From NCBI GenBank assembly GCA_028023455.1, contig JAQFVV010012536.1, forward strand, positions 1,694,001 through 1,758,000: a DNA stretch of 64,000 nt. Reading direction: 5' to 3'. Shown in pieces: positions 20,694 to 31,995 of this stretch. Position 1 is the first letter of the stretch. Each line of letters begins with the position of its first letter. This stretch comes from Epiperipatus broadwayi (lineage: Eukaryota; Onychophora; Udeonychophora; Euonychophora; Peripatidae). The notes under the pieces are model-generated. The model ran no database searches. It was not told the origin of the DNA and saw nothing but the letters and a program-made list of their open reading frames with translations. The translations under genes and the position numbers were made by a program.

Positions 20694-20790
20694 GTGTTGG
20701 TGGCCTAGCGGTTAGTGTAGCTGCTTTCCAAGCAGCTAGGCCCGGGTTCGCTTCCCGGTCAACGCTTTGACGTATAAAAAAAAGATAGGA
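20694..20790 (+). mobile_element. tRNA-Gly(UCC)-derived short SINE
   Basis: 20694-20765 folds as a nearly complete cloverleaf: acceptor GTGTTGG with TCAACGC, anticodon arm GCTGC-TTTCCAA-GCAGC (anticodon TCC), and T-arm around GGGTTCGCTTCCC. It resembles animal tRNA-Gly(UCC) closely. The T-loop position normally A (GTTCGA) is C (GTTCGC), a change shared by several related copies here. TTTGACGTATA and an A-run follow, so it is read as a SINE with almost no body. A real but mutated tRNA gene is the alternative. Confidence 0.75.
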
Positions 20791-20829
20791 AAAAAAATCA
20801 TAATAAAATGTGAAGTATGTCAAAACATA

Positions 20830-21415
20830 TGTTTTTTAAATTGTTTTTTGCTGACTTAAAAAATTTGAAAGATCTAAATGATTATGAAAAATTAAGCCAT
20901 AAAATTAATGGCATTCATTAATCAAATGTGAAATTTTGTTTTTATAATAATGACTAATTAGTTGCAATGAATAATGTGTGGATTTAATTTATTCAAAACA
21001 TTTTTGGAAAAATCTGCACCGTTTGATGCAACAACATCCAGAATTGTTCCTTTTTCTACTTTGAACGTTTTTTGAGATTCCAAGAAATAGTCACTATTTT
21101 TAAAAAATATATAATTGAAGAAATTCATTGTTCAGGCCAGATATAACAGAAAATCAGTAAACATGATTTTAATTTTTTTTTTCTATGTTATTTTTTCTGT
21201 ATTACTAGCATCAAGAGTTAGCATTTGGTCATCTTTGTTTTATCTTTTTTAAAAGCTTTCATATTGAGTCAAAAAAATCATTCCAAATAAAAATTAAACA
21301 ATGTGATTCATTAATTTATTTTACGGTTGTGAAACGTGGGTTTGGATTTATAAGATGAAACATTATAAATAGTGCAACAATAAACAGGAAAATGCTATTT
21401 TATAATAAGAATAAG
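20830..21415. other. Intergenic DNA, no gene seen
   Basis: AT-rich, nothing recognised. Confidence 0.5.
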
Positions 21416-21418
21416 TAG

Positions 21419-21645
21419 ATGGATTTGAACTTAGGATTTTTCAGTTTATTCATCCACCCCTATTCAAAAAACTGCTAGAGGTCCACACACGTGTGAAAAA
21501 GATATTAGATCCTCAATATACGTATTTCGTGCAGAACCAACATTCGTCAGTTGGGCCAGATCATAATCTCCTACACACATAAATAAATATATTGAGGATT
21601 TTTTCATATGCGTGTGATGGATGAAATTCCGAGTTCAAATTCCTC
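21419..21645. mobile_element. Hammerhead-repeat copy C, partly palindromic
   Basis: The minus-strand copy carries the ribozyme at 21508-21562 and ends in the B-box-like GGATTTGAAC (inverted) at 21420. The right side repeats only the downstream part of the unit (ATATTGAGGAT, then GAGTTCAAATTCC) in plus orientation, without a ribozyme core. It is an incomplete foldback of the same family as pairs A and B. Confidence 0.75.
21508..21562 (-). ncRNA. Hammerhead ribozyme, core retained, weak stem II
   Basis: Minus strand: core CTGACGA (position 7 may be any base) and GAAA, with stem III TACGTATA. Outer stem I is GATC with GATC. Inner stem I is CCAA with TTGA (one mismatch). Stem II has lost its G-C closing pair (A opposite C), leaving TGT/GCA. 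The conserved catalytic residues are present, but folding would be weaker than at 1036-1090. Confidence 0.6.
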
Positions 21646-21659
21646 TTTTTACATTATAA

Positions 21660-22235
21660 AAAACAATCAGTATAAACGTTGTCTGTTGTGGTAGTTGGCG
21701 AAATGCTGAATGGCTGCCTATTCGGATGAAGCACTCTTCGCTTCGGGGGTCCAAAGTGTGGTAATCATGGGCCTTCTAAGATGCTCATCCGGCGCTAGAT
21801 CATATTGATCGATGCACAAATAGATATTAAATATGATTGGAATGCACTTATATAGATATAATTGTTACGAAATGTATAGCCTATTATAATCAAATGAATA
21901 ATTTGTTATATTTATAAAATTAAATGCTTTGTAATTTTGGAACGGGAAAGTAGACACAAAATAATCTGTAATCTTTTGATTAATAAAGATTGCTCTTGAA
22001 AGATCAGTATAAACAAATTGCATATTGCCTTAGAAATAATAAGAGTAGAAAATAAATGAATAAAATTTTTAATGAACTATTATTTATTTCCAGTAATAAA
22101 AATATTCGTTTTAGTCTTTTTAAAGAATTGAGTCTACGAACTTTTTTTCTTTTTTCAAAAGGTTTACATGTTTACATACAGTGTATATAAATTCAATTTA
22201 TCATTGATTCACTATACATATTTTGTAATATTAGG
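21660..22235. other. Intergenic DNA, no gene seen
   Basis: Nothing recognised. Confidence 0.45.
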
Positions 22236-22239
22236 GTAT

Positions 22240-22510
22240 GAGCACAGACTTTCACACGACCCACCACTCTCCACTCCATCTAATAACACTGATACACTTA
22301 AACATACATATGTTTAAAAGATAAATAATCACCAATATACATATTTCATGCTAAACCAGCAATCATCAGTTGGTCCAGATTATCATCTCTACATATATAT
22401 ACTATAAGTGCTCAGATATATATTAAGATAGACAATCCTCATACTTTAATGGACAGGCTTCAATCTACTCCACACTCCAACTCTTCAACCGTCCATCCAA
22501 TTGAAATATT
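22240..22510 (-). mobile_element. Hammerhead-repeat copy D
   Basis: Minus-strand copy of the ribozyme repeat. In order on that strand: GGATGGACGGTTGAAGAGTT, the conserved block GCCTGTCCATTAAAGTATGA, TCTTAATATA, the ribozyme, and a downstream block with TTTATCTTTTAAACATATG. It is a single copy, not an inverted pair. Confidence 0.75.
22326..22382 (-). ncRNA. Hammerhead ribozyme, core intact
   Basis: Minus strand: outer stem I TAATC with GATTA, internal loop TGGA opposite one T, and inner stem I CCAA with TTGG, all perfect. Core is CTGATGA and GAAA. Stem II is TGC/GCA with a T-T mismatch in place of the closing G-C. Stem III is TATGTATA with A as cleavage nucleotide before TTGG. Stem I covaries with the copy at 1036-1090 (TGACC/GGTCA). 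Confidence 0.7.
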
Positions 22511-23243
22511 TTGATTTTAATGTAATTTTACAGCATAGAGCTTAAGCTATTCCACCAATTAAGTCTCCTCACTTTCATTATCTTTAAAAAATTAAATAAT
22601 GATAGCATTTTAAAAATTTTAAAGTTAATATTAACCATCTGAATTAATTTTATACTGCAATATCTTTTATGAAATGTTTAATTTTTTATTATTATTAATT
22701 CGTGAGAACAAATAGATTTATAGTAATTTTTTTCAAAGCTTGATATGAATAAAAAGCCGAAATTGATTTTTAAAAATAAGATTCATTTTTAATTTTTTTT
22801 GTTTTTAATTTTTAAAATTTTATTTATTGATTTTACAAGTCTTAAACTACTATTGTTTGTGCAACAAGTCTTTACTTCGAAAATGTTATTAAGCCCTAAG
22901 AATTGTGAAACATTAAACGCGACTATCTCTCTAAGGAATCTAAATCAAAAATACCGCACGTTAATAATAAATACCCACATAAATAAGCATTCTTTCCTAC
23001 TGCTTTTAGTAAATAATCTTTGTTATTTCCAATAATGGCATCAAATATATATGCCTATATTTTCTGCCAGAAGGCACGTAATTAATTAGGAAATAGACTA
23101 GTAGAGTATTAAGAACGAGCAATGATATCTTGTCATGAGTTGTATTTAATAATGATTAATATTACATTTTATTTATCAGTATTTGATGTATTTCCTATTA
23201 TGTTTCACGTTGCATATTATTATCTAGTTATATATTTGCTCAT
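22511..23243. other. Intergenic DNA, no gene seen
   Basis: AT-rich. Short frames have no recognisable family. Confidence 0.45.
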
Positions 23244-23475
23244 CCATTTATCTGTTTGTTTATCCATCCGCCCATCTGTCAATATCTATCGACCTACCTA
23301 CCTACCTATCTAGTTTGTCTGTCTAATCTATCTATCCATCCAGCTATCTATCCTTCCATCTATATCCATCCATTCAGCTATCCATCTAACTATCCAGCCA
23401 TCCATCTAACTACCCACCCTCCATTTATCTATTTATGCATCTATCCATCATATATCGTCCATCTGCCTGCCATTC
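23244..23475 (+). repeat. Degenerate (CTAT/CCAT)n tetranucleotide tract
   Basis: Imperfect tetranucleotide units of the type CTAT, CCAT, CTGT and CTAC over about 230 bp. The Pro/Ser/Ile-rich frames across it are artefacts. Confidence 0.85.
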
Positions 23476-23748
23476 TGTCTACGTTTTTATTTTAAAATGC
23501 TCCAAAATTGGAAAATGTAGCAAGATCGTAAAACAATATGTTATGAATTTCCGCTTACTAAGCTTCATAGTATTAAATGTACTCATGTAAAGGTACATTT
23601 CATTGAATTGGTTGTGAAATTAACGAATCAGTTACATTAGTTGACAGTGTTAGAACAAGGATTTCTCAATACTTGTTTGACTGAAAATATTTATTTTATA
23701 TATCCTATCTAGATATTAACTATTTTTTTAGAATTACTAAAGTATTTA

Positions 23749-24008
23749 TGAAATTATTCAAACGGAAGTCAATCTCAGATAATGCGCTATTTCTTAAATA
23801 TTATAAATCTCTGCGCATTCTCCCGCTGGTAAGAATTTAAAAAACTCAAGCCCTGATTTAAGCATGGTCTGTAGAATGAATGTACACTCTAAACTTAAGT
23901 GATTCACTTAAGTTTTTAAATTCTTACCGGTGGGAGAAGTGCGTGGGGATTTATAATATTTAAGAAATAGCGCATTATCAGAGATTGACTTCGGTTTGAA
24001 TAATTTCA
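23749..24008. repeat. Foldback element, 260 bp
   Basis: Arms 23749-23850 and 23907-24008 are reverse complements of about 102 bp with few mismatches around a 56-bp spacer. No coding capacity; probably a MITE of unrecognised family. Confidence 0.85.
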
Positions 24009-24282
24009 AAGTTATCAGCACTTTATAATAATAAGTTTAAAATATCTATGGTGAATGTGAGCATAAAGATTAATTCACAGATATGTGAAATATGTGCAAT
24101 GTCAATTATTTATGGACTAGGATAGATTGTAGTAGAGAGCTATAACTAAGCAGAAAGAAAAATTTGCTGCAGAAAAAGGTCACACGTCAAACAGACTAAA
24201 GAATCAGTGTCACACATGTGATTATGTTTTTGTCTCTCCTACTAAGACAATTCCAAAAATAAAACAACAATACTATAACATG

Positions 24283-24412
24283 TAAGCTAATTAATAATGG
24301 ATTAGTTTATTATATGTTGATTTTTAAGCCATATATATATATATCATCATTATCATAAGCTAATTAATAATGGATTAGATTATTAGATGTTGATTTTTAA
24401 GCCATATATTTG
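24283..24412 (+). repeat. Direct repeat pair around a short (TA)n
   Basis: About 55 bp starting TAAGCTAATTAATAATGG occurs at 24283-24338 and again at about 24355-24410, separated by a short TATA/TCATCAT segment. It looks like a local tandem duplication. Confidence 0.75.
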
Positions 24413-27400
24413 TTGATAGGTTAACTGAGAAAATGGAGATGTGTGACTACTAAAAACTACATTAGATAGTGATGATGAGTGGACATTATTTTATAATGAG
24501 TTATAAAGAAATAGTTCATGAAAGTAAATGAAAAAAAAAATAATAATATAGTTGTAGTAATTGGGGATTATAATTAAGGATTAAAGTATTAAAGATTAAT
24601 TTTAAAAAAATTATATACCTGCAATGTGTGTGTGTATATAATCTAATTGTGGATCTTAATTATAAAATTCACAATTAATAATCATTCCTTGTCATGTTGT
24701 AAAGCAATCTTTAAATAAAAAATTAAATCATTTTAATAAGTTTAATATTAGCAGCCAAATTTAATTCAAAGTCTGAGTTTGAAACTGGGCTATAAAATAT
24801 ATTTTGTTTCATTATTTAATGGAAAAAGTAAGAACTTTTTCTGTTATTTACTTCTCATATGGGTTTCATTGGTGTTATATTACTCAGTCAATTATCAGAG
24901 TCTTTAAAAGATACAGATTTCACCAAGGAATTTAAGTGGACCATTAATTTAGACCATTAATGATGATAGTCTGTGAAATGTCAAAAATTAATTGGCAATT
25001 ATAGCTGTTAAATTGTAAAATTAATTGTTAGTCGACTGGTAAATTACAGGTTGGAATTTGGCATGTTTTTCTAAAGGGGCAAAAAGGTTAAAAATTAAAG
25101 AGAAAGTAAACAGATGACCAGGTGGATTTTCTCTATAAAACCTCTGTGTTAACAGAAGGAGGGGGCTCTTTTATTTTTCAACTTTCTTATCTGTTGCCAG
25201 TTTTCCTTCCTTGACTTAAAGAAAACTGTGCTATAAAATTTAAAAATCCGTTTATTGTTACTTTTTGTCTCTTCAGAATAACTCGGCTAAATCTAACATT
25301 GTCTTAAGAAAAGACAATGTGTAGTGAATAAATTTTAAATTGGCACACATTTTAATCTCCAGAAATTAACCAATAATCATAATTGTATCAGCAAATAGTA
25401 AAATTTAAAACTCAAAAGTTTGATGTATATGTAAGTCAATTTAAATATATAAAATGAATTCAAAAATGGAAAAGGACAATCAAAAACAGACTTATATTGT
25501 GAAAAAGTTAAACGAATGCTATTTAACTTTAATCTGCATAAACCTAAAATTGAGGAACTCTTTCAACAATATACAAATCGTATATATAATGCCAGAGGAA
25601 TCAAACCCTATCAAAATAACTTTATGTGCTCTTATAAACCGATTAAGGAGAAAAGGAACAAAAAAAAATGGAGACCAGGAATTGGAGGACACTTGCTAAA
25701 GAACTTTATATAAGTATAATTTTTTTTATTGTTATTTGCTATAATGTATGTAGGACATTTAATATCTATATATATAAAAAAAGAGAATTTCTTTCTTTAT
25801 GTTCGAGTATGTATACCCATTTTGAAATTAATTCATGCTGTAATTACAATAGTGTTATTTTGGGGGTAGGTGATATTGACATCAGATGATTTTATATATG
25901 TTTATTTAAATGCTTTTGCTATTATTGTCATTTTTGGGGGAAGGTGAAATTTATATCATGTTCTGATATGTCTTATTTAAAATGCTTTACAAACAATTTA
26001 AAAAAAACACTTAGAGATATTGTTATTAGCATCAGAAGTTATTGTCAAATGCTTAGACTTATAAATGAATTGCTTGTCTATTGAGTTACATCATCATCAT
26101 TTTCTTATAAAAGTGCATAGAAATAGTTTTGAGAATTTTATGTGCATTTCTTATTGTTTATTATTATTGTTATCATAGACCCAAGGCCAGAAACAAGCTG
26201 ATTTATGCTTGAAAAATTTATGGGCTCATGTTCCAATGCACTAATTTGCAAGAATAGTAAAGTTGTGAAAGTTTTATTTGTATAATTGGATGTTTCGACC
26301 TGTATGTGTGTGGATAGACAAAGATCTCCACAAAGCCAGTGAAGTCTAGCTCACTAAGATTTATGCTATATTCATAAAGTATTTGAACCTAGTGGAAGAG
26401 TTTTCCCACTTGAGTATTCTCTGCACCATAAGAAGGTTTCTTATTTTGATGGCCAGAGGCATTTGGTATACCAATGTTTTTGTATGACTAGCGATAAAAA
26501 ATCCTAGCATATCTCAACCTTAGTGAAAAGGTTCTCTCTTATTTGGGTTCCTTACATATGCATGAGAGATAGCCATGATAAGCATTATTATAAGTATCGA
26601 TACCAGGTCGCAAACTCAATTTAATGTCAGAATGAATGCAGATAATGTATGTGCGATTGGTGAATTTGAATATTGTTTCGTAGATTTAATTTGTCATTCA
26701 AGCCAAAAATGATAAAGTTGATAAAAGGGGAAATTAAGGGTTAAATAAAACTTACGAATGTTTAGGTGTAAGCAATGCATATATAAATTTATTTAATAAA
26801 TATTTACATAGCCAGCTGAGAACTTCGCTGGAAAGGTAATATTGTTAAAATATTATTATGTTATAAGAACATGAATATAGAGTGTGGGCACTATGATGAT
26901 GGTTGGGCTTGATGTCAATTTATTTGCAATGACTTAGTCTCACTAATTTTAAGATATCTCTGTTGTAAAGATTAGGGCAAAAGAATGTTTGATCAGGATG
27001 ATAGGATAAAATCAAGACATTTGCGAGGGAATATTAATTTTAGATTTGTTAAATAAAATTATTAAATTTAATTAGGGGAAAAATGAGTTCTAACACAAAT
27101 CAGTAATAAAAGAGAAAGCATTGAAAACGGAAAGAAATTGGTAGTCACTATATTTAAGATAAAATGAAAGCATAAATATAATGTATATGTTTTTGTACTG
27201 AATTATAATTTGTCAAATAAAATTTGTTATTTGTTTTAAATAAAATTTGTGTATGACTTAATGTTTTTGTGGGTTATTATTATCTAGATATTTCCAATCC
27301 AATCATACATCAATCTATTATTATTAATATTTAAATTATCATGTACGTAAATAATATCCGGTAAAATTGGTCAATTGGTTGATTTCAAACACTTAAAATT

Positions 27401-29529
27401 ACCATATAATTTAATATTATTGAAGCATAAACCATGAATAGAGATACTGAGTGATAGCAAGTGCAGTGGGGTGGGCATAAAATCCTTTTCCCATCCGTTG
27501 TATTCAAACCCCTCTCTAGACGCACTTCTTTATAATTTTGTTATAATAGTGAATAGGTTTATAATGTATTACTAAAAGATTTTAATAAGCTTAAAATATT
27601 CGAGCTTTAATGTAAATAAATATTAAACTGCATTAAAGACAACCGAGATCACCTTGGAGGCGATCAGGAGAGGAGTGTTTATCACCAATAATCTATCACA
27701 GCTTATTTGATTTCCACACCTAATTATTCGAAAAACCCCGAGAAGAGATTATAATGAGAGGAAATGAGCTAGTAAAAGAAAATAAAAATGTAAATTTTAA
27801 TAGTCAAATAAATAATAGTGTAATAGACATATGGATGTGAAGTTGATGGAGGGGTGGATCAGGAAGTTGGAAATGAATGTAGAACTTTATAATTAGAATA
27901 AAATTTAATTGTAGCTTTAATCATAGTGAATGGGGATTGCGCTGAGAATAACCTGGAATTCTTAAAGATATTAATATTATCAATTTTAATGCGTTCTCAG
28001 TGTTCTCTAAATCGATTATGTCTTAACCCATTCATGAAATATTATCACTAAGAGCATTGAATTGAGATTTAACCTTTATATTTGATTAAGGTTGCAATTT
28101 GGTGCCCTGGCAATTAAAATTATGGATGTTCTGCATCATCATCATCCCAGTAGGCTTCAGAAATAGTGTCAGCTGGGAATGGTGAAACATCCATCGATCC
28201 ATTCTTAAAATGTTGTAATTGGCATGCAATTTATCTGCAAGTGTGTAAATGCCATATAGATTTAAATATAGTACAATCAGCCATAATGTGGATGTGCGAT
28301 TATTTGAATAAAATTTTCATTGGTTAGAATAAAGTTATAATTAGCTTAAACTATCCAATAATATATGTGATATTTGTAAACTCTCCCAATCGTTTCAGTT
28401 CTATTTGAAATACAATGTGGACGACCGGTCGAGAGATTGCAAAATGCATTTTATATTAATTTAATGAGTTTTTATAAAGTTAAAAAAATAAAGAATAACT
28501 TTTCATTTGTTTGAATTGATTTTATTTGGTTACAATTGGCTTGTAACGCGATCGCATGAAATAGATTATATCGAATGTATACGTATGAAATATATTAATC
28601 TATACATTGCACTTGAGAAATTATGTAATCTATACATCGCATGTTTAATTGATACTGAAGAAATGCATCTTTAGTTAATTTATATTTAAAAAATGTTTCA
28701 TCTTTCAAAAACCAATATTAAGGAAAATATCTTTTAGTTAGATTTGGCTACAACGTGGATGTCTATTAAACATTTCAATCCCCTGATAAACGCGTAGTAA
28801 TTCATTTTGTTAGATAAAAATTACTTTAGTTAGAATATATATATATATAATGTAACCGGACAAGGACATCCAACCTCTTCACATCGGTTGTAACTATTTC
28901 CTGATGAGCATGTTGCAGGAAGGAACCATCGATTGTCATTCCCCAATGCAAATGTTACCTCCCCCCCCTTACAACAATATTTCCTGCTCATCAGAGAATG
29001 TAGCACCATAGAGACTGGCAGCATCTAGAAATTTATCTGTTTGGTTTCCCAAATGGCGCCACTAGAGTTCCATCTCACTATAACCTTACCATCGTTTGGT
29101 TATGCCGAACATAGTTCAGGAGGCATGAGGTTCCTGTGAACCAGTGCATAAATGGATGAATGATATAAATGAAATTGACAAATGATATTATTTATTTTGA
29201 AACAACAATTTTATTTAACAACAATGTGAATTAAAGTTCTTAAAGAAGAGGAAAAGTTTGCTGATAGTCTCTATACGGGCCCTATCCATGTGCACACTAC
29301 AGATGTTTTCTGATTGTTCCTGAGTGGGAATTGTTCTTCTAGGTTCAAAGCTCCCTCATCTGCATAGATACGTATCCATGTGTATTGTAGTAATTAATTT
29401 ATTTAGGTATCTTGAAGTGTTTATTCTATCCAAGTATTTTGAAGTATTTACTTTATCCATGAATTGAGGATTATGTGTTTTAATCCAGGAATCCCAGAGT
29501 ATTAATTTTTTATTTTACATATCCTACAT
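24413..29529. other. Gene-free AT-rich stretch, about 5 kb
   Basis: No protein family, tRNA or large repeat was recognised. The short frames at 25454-25889 lack family motifs. The segment at 28840-29040 contains two inverted TTTCCTG(A)TGAGCA-like motifs flanking a C-run and may be part of an unrecognised repeat. Introns, distal regulatory DNA or old repeats cannot be excluded. Confidence 0.45.
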
Positions 29530-29860
29530 GTGTGGATTTGAACCATTTATTTATCATTCCAATACAATTTGAAATAATTATTGGGAAGAGATTTATTGTT
29601 ACTGATCCTATTCAGTGTGAGTTTGAACCACTTATTCACCATATCACTACATTTTGAAGTCATTATTGGAAAAACATTATATTATTTATTATATTCAGTG
29701 TGGGTTTGAACCACTGATTGACAATATCAATACCATTTGAGGTCATTATTTGAAAGACATTATATATATTCAGTGTGAGTTTGAACCACTGATTCACAAT
29801 ATCAACACCATTTGAGGTCATTATTTGAAAGAACATTATATTATTATATTCAGTGTGGGG
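29530..29860 (+). repeat. Tandem repeat, about 80-bp unit, four copies
   Basis: Units begin at 29530, 29615, 29698 and 29773 and a fifth starts at 29853 (lengths 85, 83, 75 and 80). Each opens with GTGTGNGTTTGAACCA and contains ACCATTTGAGGTCATTATT or a close variant. Copies three and four are the most alike. The GTTTGAACC segment resembles a tRNA B-box, but no A-box is evident. Confidence 0.85.
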
Positions 29861-30985
29861 CAGTTCACAGGCCTTGATTTATTTTACTTCATAGCTGAAC
29901 TGAGAGAAAGAGAGAGAGAAAAAGCTTTTTTCAATTATTCAGACATTTGAAGATATAATATTTTAACCACTTGTTTCTTCATTTAATCTTTTATTAGTTA
30001 TAAGTTCCTTCTTTTTATTGTTCACTGTTCTCCAAGCCTTGTTGGGCTAGTATTAATATATTAGGGGTTTTTCTAATAACAGTCTTGATGCATTCTGACC
30101 GTAGATCTGCTACAAAAATCTCTTAAGCAATCTCTATTCCCCTATTTATCTCTTTATGATTTTGGCAGGAACAGATTCTAATAACTCTTATCTAAGGTTT
30201 TTGAAAAAACAGCTATTGATTTTTAAGCCCACGGCAATCTTTATTTTTTTATTAATCGTTAATTACAGCCTTCTTTTTGATAATCTGTAAACTTTAAACT
30301 TTTGCAAAATATTGCATTTTAACAGTATTTTTAATATTTTAAAGTATTAATTTTTAAATTGCTGTCTTCTCTTTATTTCCCCATTTCAATTTTTATTTTT
30401 GAAACTGTATCAGCTTTTTTTAAAATTTTATCTCCACAGTTTTAAATTTGGGGGGGGGGGAGGAACATCAAATTATACATGTGAAACAACCTGATTGTTT
30501 CAATATATACATATAATACAGTAAATTAACATCCCAACACTGGTTTATAAAGTAAATGAAATATTCTCAATCAAAAGCAGAAGGTAAAAAAAATTTTAAG
30601 AGTAAAGAATGGACTATCTTATTTCTTTTATCTAAATTTATTTATATATTATATTCATTATTTTATAATTCAATATGCTCATCATGTATCTCAATAGATG
30701 AATTTTCAATCTTAACTAGGTCATATATTTGGTGTAGGACTTATATTATCAACATCCTGAAAAATCATGCTAGGGGTTATTTTCTGATTAGGTTTTATTT
30801 TCAGGAAAACATGGTAATTTATCCATGCTAAATTCCGATTTATAGTTCATAGTGAGATTGTCCAAAATTTTTTGTAATGTAGGAATTTTCTTAGATATTG
30901 ATAGAAAGAATAACATATCATTCATATATGCAATGACTAAAATGCTGGTTTTGAATCATAAAATCATTTTTTACAATCTTCAACA
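29861..30985. other. Intergenic DNA, no gene seen
   Basis: Includes a short GA-rich run near 29905 and a G-run near 30452. The 91-codon frame at 30556 has no recognised family. Confidence 0.45.
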
Positions 30986-31296
30986 GATGTTTTCCTGAAG
31001 GTTTGTGGTATTCTAGTTGTATTTTTATATTGGACTGTTTACATCATCTAATATATGTATTGAATGCCTTTAGAAAAATTTAACTTTATTTAAATATTCC
31101 AAATACTTTCAACTGTTAGTAATAGCACATCAAACAGGTTAGTATATGCCCATTTCGAAAGGTATTATTCTCCCCTCTTCTTCAAGTGTTTCTGGCCTGA
31201 CCAGTGACAGTACTAGCATGGGATTCAAACCTCTCTCTTTAGATTCTTGAGTATTGAATTTTAAGGTAATACTGTAACCAATGTGAGCCATCCTGG
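30986..31296 (-). mobile_element. tRNA-like repeat downstream of Penelope endonuclease (P1)
   Basis: Minus strand: GGATGGCTCACATTGGTTACAG (A-box-like region), CAATACTCAAGAATCTAAAG, GGTTTGAATCCCATGC (B-box-like), then CACTGGTCAGGCCAGAAAC, GAAGAAGAGGGGAGAATAAT, CTGTTTGATGTGCTATTACT and a tail ending in ACCTTCAGGAAAACATC. Read alone it looks like a tRNA-derived SINE. It follows immediately on the 3' side of a Penelope endonuclease, and a relative at 58956-59185 does the same, so it may be the 3' part of that element. Other copies are at 34362-34855 and 51980-52210. Confidence 0.7.
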
Positions 31297-31900
31297 CAAA
31301 GGCAATGTCTGTAGTAATTTCATATACTTATCTATGAGGTTCCACCTGATTTCTCCACTTTTTCCTAAGAGCAAAGTTGATTATGGTTTCCGTACATTAT
31401 GTATAGTTACACTAGGCTGGTTTATGGAATTTTTTTGCCATTATCATGTGAGCAGCTTCTTTAAATTTTCTTCTTTGTACCTTTTCTTCTCTATCCAATA
31501 TTTTTGTATTTTTCCAATTGAACATATGTTCATTGACACATACATATTCTGCTACCTTAGACACATCTGTTTTTCTCTTCTAATCATCAGTTTGTGTTCT
31601 TGCAAGTGCTTTTGAATGGAACAACTGATCTCACCAATATATGTTCTTCCACATTCACATGCTATTTCATAGATGCAGTTTTTTCTTTGCAGCATTTCAA
31701 GTTTAGGCTTTGTAGATGTTAGAATTCCTCGTAGTGTGGTATGGCTTTAGAAAGCTGTTCTGATATTATACTGATTGCAGATTTTGCTTAATTTGTCTGC
31801 TATTGATTTTTATGAAGAATTTCTTAAATGAATTGAATAGGTGTTTGAGGATTGTGGAGTTGAATCTATCTATTATGCTATTCTGTTCATCCATTTATGT
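31297..31900 (-). mobile_element. Penelope-like element, GIY-YIG endonuclease remnant 1
   Basis: Minus-strand translation across frames gives YNIRTAF, then TTLRGILTS, then KNCIYEIACECGRTYIGE (GIY-YIG core, CECGRTYIGE), then QEHKLMIRR, then VAEYVCVNEHMFNWKNTK, then ILDREEKVQRRKFKEAAHMI. This order, including the Cys pair before TYIGE and the C-terminal KEA helix, is characteristic of the Penelope GIY-YIG endonuclease, which nicks DNA to prime reverse transcription. There is a stop in TAF*SH (about 31750) and a frameshift near 31555. The RT domain is not recognisable upstream. Non-functional. Confidence 0.85.
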
Positions 31901-31947
31901 TTGTTGACTATTGTTTTCTTTTGAGTTGCTAGTCAATCAAGTTCACT

Positions 31948-31961
31948 AACACCATTAATAG

Positions 31962-31995
<34 letters not shown>

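Noticed and set aside
20694-20766. Functional tRNA-Gly gene
   Set aside because: The cloverleaf is nearly complete, but the altered T-loop, the shared 3' TTTGAC segment and A-run, and sister copies with target duplications favour a SINE. It remains a possible alternative.
23240-23480. CRISPR-like array
   Set aside because: Units are 4-bp microsatellite variants with no spacers, and the sequence is eukaryotic.
23256-23495. Pro/Ser/Ile-rich 79-codon frame
   Set aside because: Product of a degenerate CTAT/CCAT tetranucleotide tract.
28900-28995. Hammerhead-like CTGATGAGCA motifs on both strands
   Set aside because: No complete stem II, GAAG or immediately adjacent GGAAA replaces the required CGAAA spacing, and stem I is not complementary.
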